Assembly: GCA_028023455.1 (NCBI GenBank)
Contig: JAQFVV010012397.1
Span: forward strand, 5,442,237 to 5,506,236
Direction of reading: 5' to 3'
Length of the DNA: 64,000 nucleotides
Source of the DNA: Epiperipatus broadwayi
Taxonomy: Eukaryota; Onychophora; Udeonychophora; Euonychophora; Peripatidae
Shown: positions 1-19,127 of the stretch, one piece after another
Numbering within the stretch: position 1 is the stretch's first letter
How the letters are laid out: the number at the start of each line of letters is the position of its first letter
Translations under genes and position numbers: made by a program
Notes under the pieces: model-generated
Seen by the model: the letters and a program-made list of their open reading frames with translations, nothing else
Told to the model about the DNA's origin: nothing
Databases searched by the model: none

Positions 1-4803
<4,803 letters not shown>

Positions 4804-4806
4804 TAA

Positions 4807-4817
4807 CTTCCCCCTTC
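4807..4817 (-). other. Polypurine tract (PPT) of the LTR element
   Basis: The minus strand reads GAAGGGGGAAG, then TTA, then TGTGC at the start of the left LTR copy. A purine run just upstream of a TG-initiated 3' LTR is the usual plus-strand DNA priming site in LTR retroelements. It fixes the element's orientation as minus, in agreement with the primer-binding site and the ORFs. Confidence 0.7.
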
Positions 4818-5166
4818 AAATAAAAATTTTAAATTAAACATCTATCTTATCATTTACTCTATTCATTGATACTTAATATCTTTATCATTTGCTATAATCA
4901 AATTCTATCCTGTACTACGGAAATATAACTAATATACTGTTTTTCAACACAAACTTATAAATATCTGGACATTACACTCAGAACTCAACTAGTAATACTA
5001 AAAATAAATTTATACACTTCCTATCTCATTAAATAATTAAGTTACTACATTTTAAAGTTTTCTATTTGTTCTGTAAAAATAAGGTTATAATATATTTTTA
5101 AATATACGTCTTATCTAGGAATTATTTGTCTTAATCATTCGGTATTTTCTTTTCTAAATCTAAACT

Positions 5167-5895
5167 TTAATTCTCTCTTAAACTTGTTTCTTTGAGTTTC
5201 ACCTTGGGCTTTCCTGTACTCTTTTCTCTATCAAAATTTTTCCTAAGAAAATTTACTTTAAAACTCTTTTGTTTTATACTCTTAATTTTTACCTTGGGCT
5301 TTCCTATACTCTTCTCTTTATCAACATTTTCTCTAAGAAAATTTGTCTTAAAATTCCTTTGCTTTCTACACTTCAGTTTCACCTTAGCCTTTCCTGTATT
5401 CTTCTCCTTATCAATGTTATCTCTAAGGAAATCAATATTATTTATTCTTTCTTTTACAATTTTAAGTTTAACTTTGGCCTTTCCGATATCTCTTTCTTTA
5501 TTTACACTATCCCTCAGAAAATCTATATTAGTGGGATCATTATCTAGCTTTTTAAGGTTTATCTTGGCCTTTCCGATCTCTTTTTCTACATCAATAATCT
5601 TTCTACCTATATTTAAATTAAATACCTTTTCATTTATTCCTTTAAATTTTACTTTCGCTTTCCCTATATCTCTTATGTAATCAATAGCTTCACTAAGATA
5701 ACTTATCTTAATCTTTTCCCTACTTAATTCTTTAAATTTCACTTTAATCTTCCTCGCATTTTTGTTGTGATTAAGTATCTCCTTAAGAAAATCTATCTTA
5801 ATTTTCTCCTTACTTCTAAATGTAAGTTTTATTTTGGCTTTGCCTATATCTCTATTCTGATCAATTTCTAATCTTATATAATTTATATTAGGCAT
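5167..5895 (-). CDS. Lysine-rich protein of eight tandem 30-residue repeats (element ORF2)
   Basis: Family not recognised. The first ATG is at 5895; the frame is open back to a TAA at 5959-5961. Beginning at residue 5 the protein is eight consecutive repeats of exactly 30 residues (the last has 28), at 5883-5794, 5793-5704, 5703-5614, 5613-5524, 5523-5434, 5433-5344, 5343-5254 and 5253-5170, followed by the stop. Each has a D/N-F-L-R-like start, an acidic/basic middle, and a core like GKAKVKLK in which basic and hydrophobic residues alternate. Repeats 5-8 are most alike. The repeats differ a lot in sequence but contain no indels, which suggests past selection on the protein. The frame is the same as the upstream ORF (6106-7023), so both may be parts of one protein. 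There is no zinc knuckle, protease or polymerase motif. A nucleic-acid-binding structural role is only a guess from the charge. Confidence 0.6.
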   Translation of the reverse strand: MPNINYIRLEIDQNRDIGKAKIKLTFRSKEKIKIDFLKEILNHNKNARKIKVKFKELSREKIKISYLSEAIDYIRDIGKAKVKFKGINEKVFNLNIGRKIIDVEKEIGKAKINLKKLDNDPTNIDFLRDSVNKERDIGKAKVKLKIVKERINNIDFLRDNIDKEKNTGKAKVKLKCRKQRNFKTNFLRENVDKEKSIGKPKVKIKSIKQKSFKVNFLRKNFDREKSTGKPKVKLKETSLREN

Positions 5896-5958
5896 TGTAT
5901 CTTTAATTCTTTTCAATACTATTTCTTTGCAAATATCAAATTTTAGATTAATATTTTC

Positions 5959-6108
5959 TTAACTAATATTAGATTTCTGAATTATATCTTGCATTTTATT
6001 CTTGAATTTATTACCAGTATTGGTAATCTTTTGTAATTCCTTATCTAATAACTCTAGATATTTTTCATCCAATGGATTTAATTTTATTTTTAAAGATCTA
6101 TCAACTCA
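5959..6108 (-). other. Same-frame junction between ORF1 and ORF2 with two stop codons
   Basis: ORF1 ends at a TGA (6106-6108). The same frame then stays open for 48 codons to a TAA (5959-5961), and stays open again for 14 codons to the TTG at 5914-5916 and on through all eight repeats of ORF2. The translated stretch between the stops has the same Lys/Asn/Ile/Glu-rich composition as its neighbours. This suggests one protein of roughly 620 residues broken by two point mutations, or expressed by readthrough. Confidence 0.6.
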
Positions 6109-7023
6109 TTTATTTTCTCTAATTAATTTAAAAGATTCTTTGGACTCTTCTAGTATTTCATCATCTAATTTATTGTTTTCATTAACTACTTCAACAAATT
6201 CTTCACTTTTATTATGCTGACTTTGACAAATCAAGTCTTCTTTTAATTTATCAGAAACATTCACTACAATTTCTTTAACAGAATTTTGAAATTTCGAATC
6301 TTTCCCTAACTGTTTTAGTGATGTCTCTCGTAATTCCCTATTTTTCTTTATCTCCATTTTACATTCCTCTAACACTTGATAATATCTCCGAATTTCTAAT
6401 ATTGTTTCATCTCTCCTTTTGATTCGTTGTTCAGAGTCTACCTCTTTTGCCATTACTTCTTTTATCATAGTTTGAAAATCTAACTTCATTTCTACCCAAC
6501 TATGATCTTTTTTCTGTATCTCCACATTCACATCTGTAATTTTATTAATCATTTTAATAGATTCTTGACGCTTTTTTATCTTTTCATCAACTGATTTAAA
6601 AATCCCCTTAATCAATTCTACATTTTTCAAACCTTTCACATTTACTAAATCTGTCCATGATTTATTATTTTTCTCTAATTTATTTTTGAAATTATCATCT
6701 ACTACTTTAACGTCTTGACTAACTATTTCAACAGATGACATTTCATCTTCAACATTTTTATTAACCACTTCAATTGGTTTACAAAGTTTTTCTTTATAAG
6801 ATTTATTTTCTTCTTCATTAAAAATTCTACTACTTTCTTCTACATCTTTTCTAAAAATTTTACTATCCTTTAAAATAGAGCTTATTTTCACACTATATTT
6901 ATTCACATTTTTGTGAAAAGAATTCATTTCATCTCTATATTTATTCATATTTTCGTTAAGATTTTTCATCCATTCTCTCATCCACATCGGTGGTACCTCT
7001 TCACTATTCTCTTTTTTAAGCAT
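6106..7023 (-). CDS. Gag-like or structural coiled-coil protein (element ORF1)
   Basis: 305 residues from an ATG at 7021-7023. The N-terminus has a Pro-Pro-Met-Trp-Met-Arg-Glu-Trp segment, then a long, highly charged, Lys/Glu/Asn-rich region with heptad-like hydrophobic spacing, so mostly helix or coiled coil. It lies about 870 bp downstream of the primer-binding site on the same strand, which is where gag lies in LTR retroelements. A short N-terminal segment with Pro and Trp followed by coiled coil also occurs in some Ty3/gypsy Gag proteins. I see no capsid homology motif or CCHC zinc knuckle, so the Gag assignment rests on position and general character only. It ends at a TGA in frame with ORF2. 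Confidence 0.5.
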   Translation of the reverse strand: MLKKENSEEVPPMWMREWMKNLNENMNKYRDEMNSFHKNVNKYSVKISSILKDSKIFRKDVEESSRIFNEEENKSYKEKLCKPIEVVNKNVEDEMSSVEIVSQDVKVVDDNFKNKLEKNNKSWTDLVNVKGLKNVELIKGIFKSVDEKIKKRQESIKMINKITDVNVEIQKKDHSWVEMKLDFQTMIKEVMAKEVDSEQRIKRRDETILEIRRYYQVLEECKMEIKKNRELRETSLKQLGKDSKFQNSVKEIVVNVSDKLKEDLICQSQHNKSEEFVEVVNENNKLDDEILEESKESFKLIRENK

Positions 7024-7780
7024 TATTACCTCTTCTTTTACAACTTTCTTTTACACTATCTTCTCTTTATTAATATTATCTCTACTGATAGAATTAGACA
7101 TTCCTGCCTTTAAACTTTTATTCTCACTATTCATTTTGAAATAGTTTGTTTTGTAGAATTAAAATCTGAACTCAAATAATATCTGGTTTTTTATTATATC
7201 AACATTTCCACAAAATTAACTCTAAATAAAGTGCTTTTCATCACATAACTTCATAGAATGATTTTTCAAAATAGTTTCTTACCAGTTTCTTTTAATCCAT
7301 CTAACCATTACCCACAATAAAGTATAGATAATACTTTTTTTTATATATCCTTATACAAACTAACTCTAATTAATTACAATAACAATAACGATTAAAATTA
7401 ATGTGTCACAACATTATTTTTCCACATGCATGATTCACAGATATTTTGCACATAATAAAGGATTTTCAAAATATATTTTTAATATTTTAATAATTGACAT
7501 GGTCATAATATGTAATAAAATAATCCTAAGCCACATATGCATATCTTAGATATTTATTTGCTAATTGTTTTACAACAATATAATAATATTTTTAAGCAAT
7601 CAGATTATATTCCACACAAAATTGCAATATTTTAATAATAAACACGTAGTAGTTCACTATAATAATCAAATACTAAATAATCATTGCTATAATAAAATAT
7701 TAAACTATCTATTTCTATGAGATATATCTAACCTAAATACACATTGCTTCCACCCTTTTAACATATATTGAAGAAATACG

Positions 7781-7920
7781 TATGGGCACCAAAATCTAAC
7801 CTAGCCTATGTGTAGCTCCACTACACATCATGCCAACCATGTTGGGGGCCACAATCTAACCTGGACTATGTGTAGCTCCATTACACATCATGCCATCCAC
7901 GTTGGGGGCCACAATCTAAC
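7781..7920 (-). repeat. 60-bp tandem repeat carrying the primer-binding site
   Basis: About 2.3 units with a 60-bp period (GTTGGGGGCC at 7841 and again at 7901; a diverged partial unit starts near 7781). Each unit contains a primer-binding-site-like sequence plus a segment reading ATGTGTAGTGGAGCTACACA on the minus strand, which can form a small hairpin. Confidence 0.85.
7896..7911 (-). other. Primer-binding site (tRNA-Lys type)
   Basis: The minus strand reads TGGCCCCCAACGTGGA. The known tRNA-Lys1,2-type site begins TGGCGCCCAACGTGG, so 14 of the first 15 bases match. It lies 16 nt inside the proposed end of the 5' LTR. A second, weaker copy lies 60 bp further in at 7836-7851 (13 of 15), and a third, more degenerate one near 7780-7795. 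Confidence 0.65.
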
Positions 7921-7927
7921 CTGGTCT

Positions 7928-13134
<5,207 letters not shown>

Positions 13135-15362
13135 ATATATATATATTAAGTTATCAAAATGCTTTGAATCTATATACAAAGAATTTTAGAGAAAAAATGT
13201 TTGGGTAAACAATTTAAAAATCCATTGAGGCAAAATGAAGATGTTAGCAATAACATTAAAAATTAATCTTCATATCTTCAATTAATCTATTTATAAAAGC
13301 AAATGAAATCACAATAAATTATTCAAAGGTTATAGCGTCAACCAAATCTATTCATAAATGATATCAATTATTTATCTAAGTATTTATTCTATAAACTCAG
13401 TGCTTTTTTAACAGTGACACAATATGTTTCTTTTTTAATGTTATTCTTTATTGAAAGATTATTTTTGTTTCTAACTTTGTATAGTCTCAATGCTTTGTGA
13501 AAACAAAATATATTACTTTCTAGTGTTTTCATTATTAAAGTTGTATAGAAATATACTTTTTGTTGATATTATATATCATTATTGTTTGAAACATTTTTTG
13601 TTTATCTTTTTTATTCCTATATTTAATGCTTTTTAAGTTTTGACTAAATATGTAACGTGGATATAACTTGAGCAGTATTAAGAACACAAGTGATATTAGC
13701 ACAAATTGTTTTTCCTTTTTCAATATTTCACAAATTGTTAATTTGTTCTTGAATATTTAGCCAGATTCAGCACACAACTTTTTGTTTTCATAATTATATT
13801 ATTTATTTTAATTTTATTACAAAAAACAAAAGGTTTATAGATTTTTTTAGACTTATCAAAATGGCTTTTATCACTAATTTTGTATTTTGGAGCCATTTTA
13901 AATGAAATTTTAATTTATTAATTCTCAGCAAAAAAATAATGAGTGCAATACTTTTGCCAAGCTTACAAAAACATAATTAAAGAAGTATGCTTAGACTAAA
14001 TAGGTGGACATGAGATGAGAAATTAATTACCTGCTGCTATAGAAGCATATATGATTCATGTGAATTTTACTAATAACTAAGTTTTTTTATTTTTTAACTA
14101 TTATTTGTGGAATAAACACATTTTAAGATGGTGGTGTAACATCCCCATTGCATACTCTTGCCATTGTTAGTATTTATTTTTAATTCTAAATAAACAACCA
14201 ACCCACACCAACCATTCTACTATGGTATCTATTCTTCCTATAACTCTGAAATTAATTATTTAACTATCCACTTTTGCCACTTCTACACTTATATGCTCTA
14301 AATGAATATATGATCATTGAAAATATACAATACCCTCAATGACTCGAACATTGTAATGCGATCACATTTTTGGATTGCATTTATAATCAAATATCATTGC
14401 TAATTTTTTGAAAAAATATATGTCAACAAATATTACGTTTACCTTAGATTAAACAAACAAAGTTTAAGTTGCTTTAAACTATTTACTTTATTAGCAAGCA
14501 TCCATCATAATGCTAATTCTTAATATAACATTAATCCTTATTTCTCATTATCATCTCACCAACTGCTTTGAAAAAAATTAACTCGTAGTCTTATGACAAT
14601 TTTGCATCTCAATATTGTATGTGGAAGTTTTCATAAGCTTATCAATTGTTCCTAATGTGGATGCAATTACTTATTGAACAATAATAGAAAAATATCTCAG
14701 TCTGTAAAATAAAAAATAACTTCAGTTATCAGTAAATTATATAAATCTGAGATCACACAAAGGATCCATTGAATTATCAATGAAAGTATTAAAATATCTC
14801 AGGTATTTAAATTGATGAATGCAATAATTCTACACTATTTAAAAAACAGATTCAAGGCAGCATATGGCCTATCTATATCTTTGTAAGACAAATTTTCTTA
14901 AGCTTATTCAATAATTTTTATACAAAAAAATAAAAAATAAAACAGAAGTAGATAAATTTAAGATCATCACAACTTCATCCCATTCCCTTACATTCATTAT
15001 TTATCATAGATTTATGATTTAATGTTTTAGTTTAAAGAGTAATTGTAACAGACATTTATTCAGTTGTAATATAATTAGCTTTGAGATTTGATTTTATTTT
15101 TGCTTGAGAAACAATAAATTTATCAACAATCAGTTTGTGAATGTTTTTTTTTTTTTAATGTTGAAGATTATATGTCATATAATTACAAGAATAATTTTGT
15201 TAATTTCTTCTCATTATATTATTATAAAGGAAAGAATATTTAAAGCAATAGAGTTAGTACAGAAGGACCTAGTATTTGTGAAATAAATACATTTATGAAA
15301 ACTTTAGTATCTTGATAGTCTTCAATTTTTTATTTTTTTATATCTTAAATGTCTTTTATTTT
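13135..15362. other. No recognisable feature
   Basis: AT-rich sequence with short open frames (13535-13723 minus and 15104-15286 plus) that show no recognisable protein character. I see no repeat structure or RNA gene. Confidence 0.6.
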
Positions 15363-15925
15363 CATTGATTACTCCAGCTTGCTGTGTGTGGCAATACGTA
15401 TAGTTTGTTTTTTCTGTTTTAACAACAATTATACACAAGCATAAGAGGTGGTGGTCATGTGATGTTTATTGGCTTATAACCAATCATGACTAATAGCATA
15501 GTGGTGGATATGGGTATTAAAGAACCAAAGACACTAAAATGTATGTTTACTGAACTGGGTGCAGACCTATATGACTATATAAGCTAATGGGCTTGGATTG
15601 AAAACATTAAGGTGTTTTCAGTTTAAGACTCATAGTTTTGTAGTTAAATGGAGATAAAAGGTGGTTACTGGAGAGTTGCATTAGATCCTAAGATCTAGAT
15701 GCAGTGCTCTCAGATCCAAGGCTCCTCACTGACGAAGGCCACAAGCCAGAAACTAGTCTGGGTATATTGGATGAGTAGGCACTAGATGTGGATTTTATGC
15801 ACAAGCCTTCTGGCATCCATTGATTACTATAGCTTGCTGTGTGTGGCAATACTTATAGTGAGTTTTGACTGTTTTAACAACATTTATACACAAGCATAAG
15901 AGGTGGTGGTCATGTGATGTTTATT
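15363..15925 (+). mobile_element. Hammerhead-bearing unit with direct repeats (retrozyme- or PLE-LTR-like)
   Basis: A 108-bp sequence at 15363-15470 recurs in the same orientation at 15818-15925, period 455 bp, with about ten differences. The unit between them contains a TATA-like CTATATAAG near 15575 and, about 135 bp further on, a near-canonical type I hammerhead ribozyme. It is richer in GC than its surroundings. Metazoan retrozymes are short, tandemly arranged, hammerhead-containing non-autonomous retroelements thought to use PLE machinery, and PLE terminal repeats themselves carry hammerheads. Both readings fit; no ORF is present. Confidence 0.65.
15711..15775 (+). ncRNA. Type I hammerhead ribozyme
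   Basis: All core elements are in order. CTGACGA (15729-15735) matches CUGANGA. Stem II is GGC (15737-15739) pairing with GCC (15745-15747) across a CACAA loop. GAA is at 15749-15751. A minimal stem III pairs AC (15752-15753) with GT (15756-15757) across a TA loop. The expected cleavage is after C15758, in a GUC context. Stem I pairs CTCA (15725-15728) with TGGG (15759-15762) and, after an internal loop, ATCCAA (15714-15719) with TTGGAT (15767-15772). Very short stem III and an internal loop in stem I are typical of PLE and retrozyme hammerheads. One flaw is A15736 opposite A15748, where a G-C pair is usual, so activity may be reduced. Confidence 0.75.
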
Positions 15926-16383
15926 GTCTTAATTACAAAAACTAGTATCACAGCACTCATTCTTGATTTCATCTCCACAAAATTACCTTATCAATAGATT
16001 GCTAACTTTAAACAAATATAGAAGGTTCCCCAATGTCTTTTGTTCTAGCTAAAAAAATGCATAGGATTCATGTTTGTCAACTTCTTTTTGATATATGTAT
16101 ATAAATTATATCCACAAACTTTATTCTTTATATGCTACCACTAAATGATGCAGCAATTCATTGTCAACGTAACACTATTAATAGATCAAAAATCGATATT
16201 CATTTTCTACTTTTGTCTACATTTTTAAATAGACCATACATGCAAAAAATGACTAATAATAGATAAAATTATAAATCAACTGGAATTTTTTAAATAAACT
16301 TCATTAAAATATGTCAAGGAAACTGTTTGTATGTAAATTAATAAATAATCATTTTTAAAATCTTTCAACCAAACTACTCTTCT

Positions 16384-16431
<48 letters not shown>

Positions 16432-17570
16432 TAGTATGCATGTATATATATATATATATATATATATAAACATGCATACTAGTAAATTGAAATAAATGTA
16501 TAAATTAAGCATCGAAAGTTATATTCAGTACAATAAATATTACATTTTATATTTAAAATCTATATGAGTATTTTTTCACATTAATAAAATTAAGTTCATA
16601 ATAATATTTAATTAATGGCAAATTCGATTTGTAATAAGTTACTTACAATCTTGTCATCATATGTAACCATTCAAACAACTTTCTCAATATAATTGTTTTA
16701 TGATCTTAAAGTCATTCATTAGTTGGCAGTGAGTTGTCTGATGAAAGTGGGTTTGTATTTGATAATTATATAAAAATGACTTTACTTATTTCCAACTGAT
16801 AATTGATTTTATAATCACAAAACAATTTCCTTGGAAGAACTGTTTGGTTGGTTATTTTAATGAGATGTCAAAAGTTGTACTGAATATTACCAATGATTTG
16901 ATTGGCCTATTAGTTAACATTTGATAATATGTGAATATATCTGTATAAAGGGAGAAACAGGTTGAGAGATAGATAGACAAATGAAAAAATCACAGCTAAA
17001 TGGTCTGATAGAAATAGAGAAAGACAATGAGAGAAAGCAAAAATGGAAAATACAACTTAAGGATTCTACACATTTTATATAAATAGTATATATTTTTTTG
17101 CTGGTGACATCATTATTATTTTTTAAAACATAACATTCATAGTATAATTCATCAAACTGCTTCCAGAAGTGCAAAGATTCTATTACTTCATTTATTAATT
17201 TTTTTCTGATACTTGGATACATAAAGAAATATGATTTTTGCAATTAAAGCATGAACTGAAATAGTTTTAGGTATTTCAATTCGCATTTAAAAATTAAAAA
17301 TAAGCCACCTATTAAATAAAATAAATATTGATTATCAAATTTGCATTAAATTGCCAAGTTAATGTTTTTATTGACTCCTCACCAACATTATAATCCTTTA
17401 TACTTCTTAGTTAAACATGTTTAACACAACAGTTAACTAGTACTTAGCATTTTTTTTCTTCAGATTTTATTAGTGATGTAAACATTGCTTTGACAGCTTT
17501 TTTAAAGCAGAATATTATCTGATATTATGAAAAATGTTTTATTTTACCTCATAAAAATATTTATTGTCTT
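15926..17570. other. No gene; contains one AT-cored palindrome
   Basis: AT-rich sequence. The open frame at 16276-16512 is a translation of a TA microsatellite. A minus-strand frame at 16914-17243 has no recognisable domain. Confidence 0.5.
16391..16483. repeat. (TA)n microsatellite with inverted flanks
   Basis: (TA)n at about 16391-16430, then ACTAGTATGCATGT (16430-16443), a second TA run, and the inverted copy ACATGCATACTAGT (16470-16483). The 14-bp arms are perfect. Confidence 0.9.
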
Positions 17571-17647
17571 GCATTGGTGGTCGAGAGGTCAGTGCAACTG
17601 ACTTACAAGCAGTTGCCCAGGTTGTGGGTTCGCGTCCCAGCCGATGC
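17571..17647 (+). tRNA. tRNA-Val(TAC)-like sequence, probably pseudogene or SINE head
   Basis: A 77-nt unit begins GCATTGG and ends CCGATGC, giving a full 7-bp acceptor stem with one G-T pair. It contains an A box (TGGTCGAGAGG) and a B box (GGTTCGCGTCC). The anticodon loop CTTACAA would give anticodon TAC (Val), but the anticodon stem has one mismatch, the D stem pairs poorly and the T stem has only four good pairs. It is followed by TATGACACG and a run of eight or nine A with no nearby T4 terminator, which looks more like a retroposed tRNA-derived SINE head than a working tRNA gene. Confidence 0.55.
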
Positions 17648-18086
17648 TATGACACGAAAAAAAATTATTAATCAATTGATATAGCTTTATTTATTTAAGT
17701 ATTAATATCTTAACCACATATGAAGGTGTGTTAGATGATTTTAAGATCTACACTTTAAAAATCTCTTTTTCAAAGCATTAAAACAGGTAAATCATGAAAA
17801 AAGTTTTCTATTTCATTCCTCGACACATTGATTTCTTAATGTCGTTATGCCACAAACCTATCTAAATTATTTATTAAACCATTTCCACTTTCTATTATCT
17901 ATTGAAGTGTTTTCAAATTACAGTTTATTTTATTTTTCATATTACTTGTATCAGAGAGTAATGGTAGTTTTGATTTACATTTTGAGAGGTTTATTTTAGC
18001 AACTTGGATATTATGTTTTTGGTGCTTACTGCTGTTATGAGTTTCCCAATAACTTCAGGTAACACTTTGTTGTTTATAGAAATATA
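17648..18086. other. No recognisable feature
   Basis: AT-rich spacer between the tRNA-like unit and the MITE. Confidence 0.5.
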
Positions 18087-18088
18087 TA

Positions 18089-18946
18089 CACCTGGGTCTC
18101 ATTTTATGCAGATTATTTTAATGCAATTTTGAAGTTATGTGATTCATGTTTCTTTTTAATATCTTTCATATTTCACTATATTTATTAGATATCAAGAAAT
18201 GTAAATTATTAATAACTTATTTTGACTTGAAATATTTTTTTCCCAAAAATATAACATTATATTAGCAGCTAACGTGAATATGGCCTGAAGCTGTATTTAG
18301 AATCTTAGCTTCTATGTAAATAATCTACTTATACTAATCAATAAATAATAATAATAGATTTATACATACGTATAAAAATATTGCAATAAATATTCAAAAA
18401 ATTTAAACTTCTAAAATGCATTTTGTTAGATAGAACATAAACAAATATTTTTTTAGATTTTTAAAATAAATAATAATGAAGATTTTATTGATTTTATAAG
18501 CTGAAAATAATTTTTCTGTTGATAATCTTTTGTTTGATTGCAATCTCATTTTTTAAATATAGAAACAGCACAAGACTGAAAGTGGCGCTAGTTGTACATC
18601 ATGTCACGAATCTGATGTCTTACCAGTTCACAAATGAACACAAATTGTCAAATAGCAGTAATGATTAAAATATGTAAAATTAAATACTGTAGTTAATAAA
18701 AAAAGTTTGGCTTGTATTATTTTTTTTCAAATATTTGAAAATTTTTATTAGTCATACTTTATTTCCTTATTTTTTTAATATGAATTTTAAAGTAATTTTT
18801 CCTTATTGCTTTGCTTTTATGTGATTTTTGAAAATTACTGGAACATATCCCTCATTTTTCAAGGTAAGTTAAGTCTATTTTTGTGCAATTTCTTTTGTGT
18901 GTGTTTTTTGAGGAACCTATCTACTGCATAAAATGAAACCCAGGTG
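18089..18946. mobile_element. Tigger/pogo-type MITE, copy 1 (858 bp)
   Basis: It is bounded by 23-bp terminal inverted repeats starting CACCTGGGTCTCATTTTATG (one mismatch between ends) and flanked by TA on both sides (18087-18088, 18947-18948), the TA duplication expected of Tc1/mariner-pogo elements. Just inside the left end, motifs of the form TTATGNGATT recur, as in Tigger/pogo ends. A second copy with the same termini lies at 59216-60169. It has no transposase ORF, so it is non-autonomous. Confidence 0.85.
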
Positions 18947-18948
18947 TA

Positions 18949-19091
18949 CTGAAATCAATATATGCTACGGAGATAAAAAAATATTTTTAATAATACAATT
19001 CTTAAAGAATAAAATTGAACAACATGATATAAAAATATTGACCAATATGGTTTCATGATATTAAACATCTTTTCATTGCCATTGTCAACAA

Positions 19092-19127
<36 letters not shown>

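Larger units (their letters stand above)
4804..7927 (-). mobile_element. Internal region of non-autonomous giant-LTR retroelement (LARD-like)
   Basis: About 3.1 kb between the two LTR copies. Reading on the minus strand it has the primer-binding site, about 870 bp of leader, ORF1, ORF2, about 350 bp of non-coding sequence and the polypurine tract. No reverse transcriptase, RNase H, integrase or protease motifs are visible. LARDs are known from plants with LTRs of about 4.5 kb and internal regions of about 3.5 kb; this locus has comparable proportions in what looks like an animal genome. It would need enzymes from another element to move. Confidence 0.6.

Noticed and set aside
5192-5680. 162-codon plus-strand ORF opposite the 30-residue-repeat protein
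   Set aside because: It is an antisense shadow; its apparent repeats follow from the 90-bp periodicity of the minus-strand gene, and the minus frame is longer and richer in charged residues.
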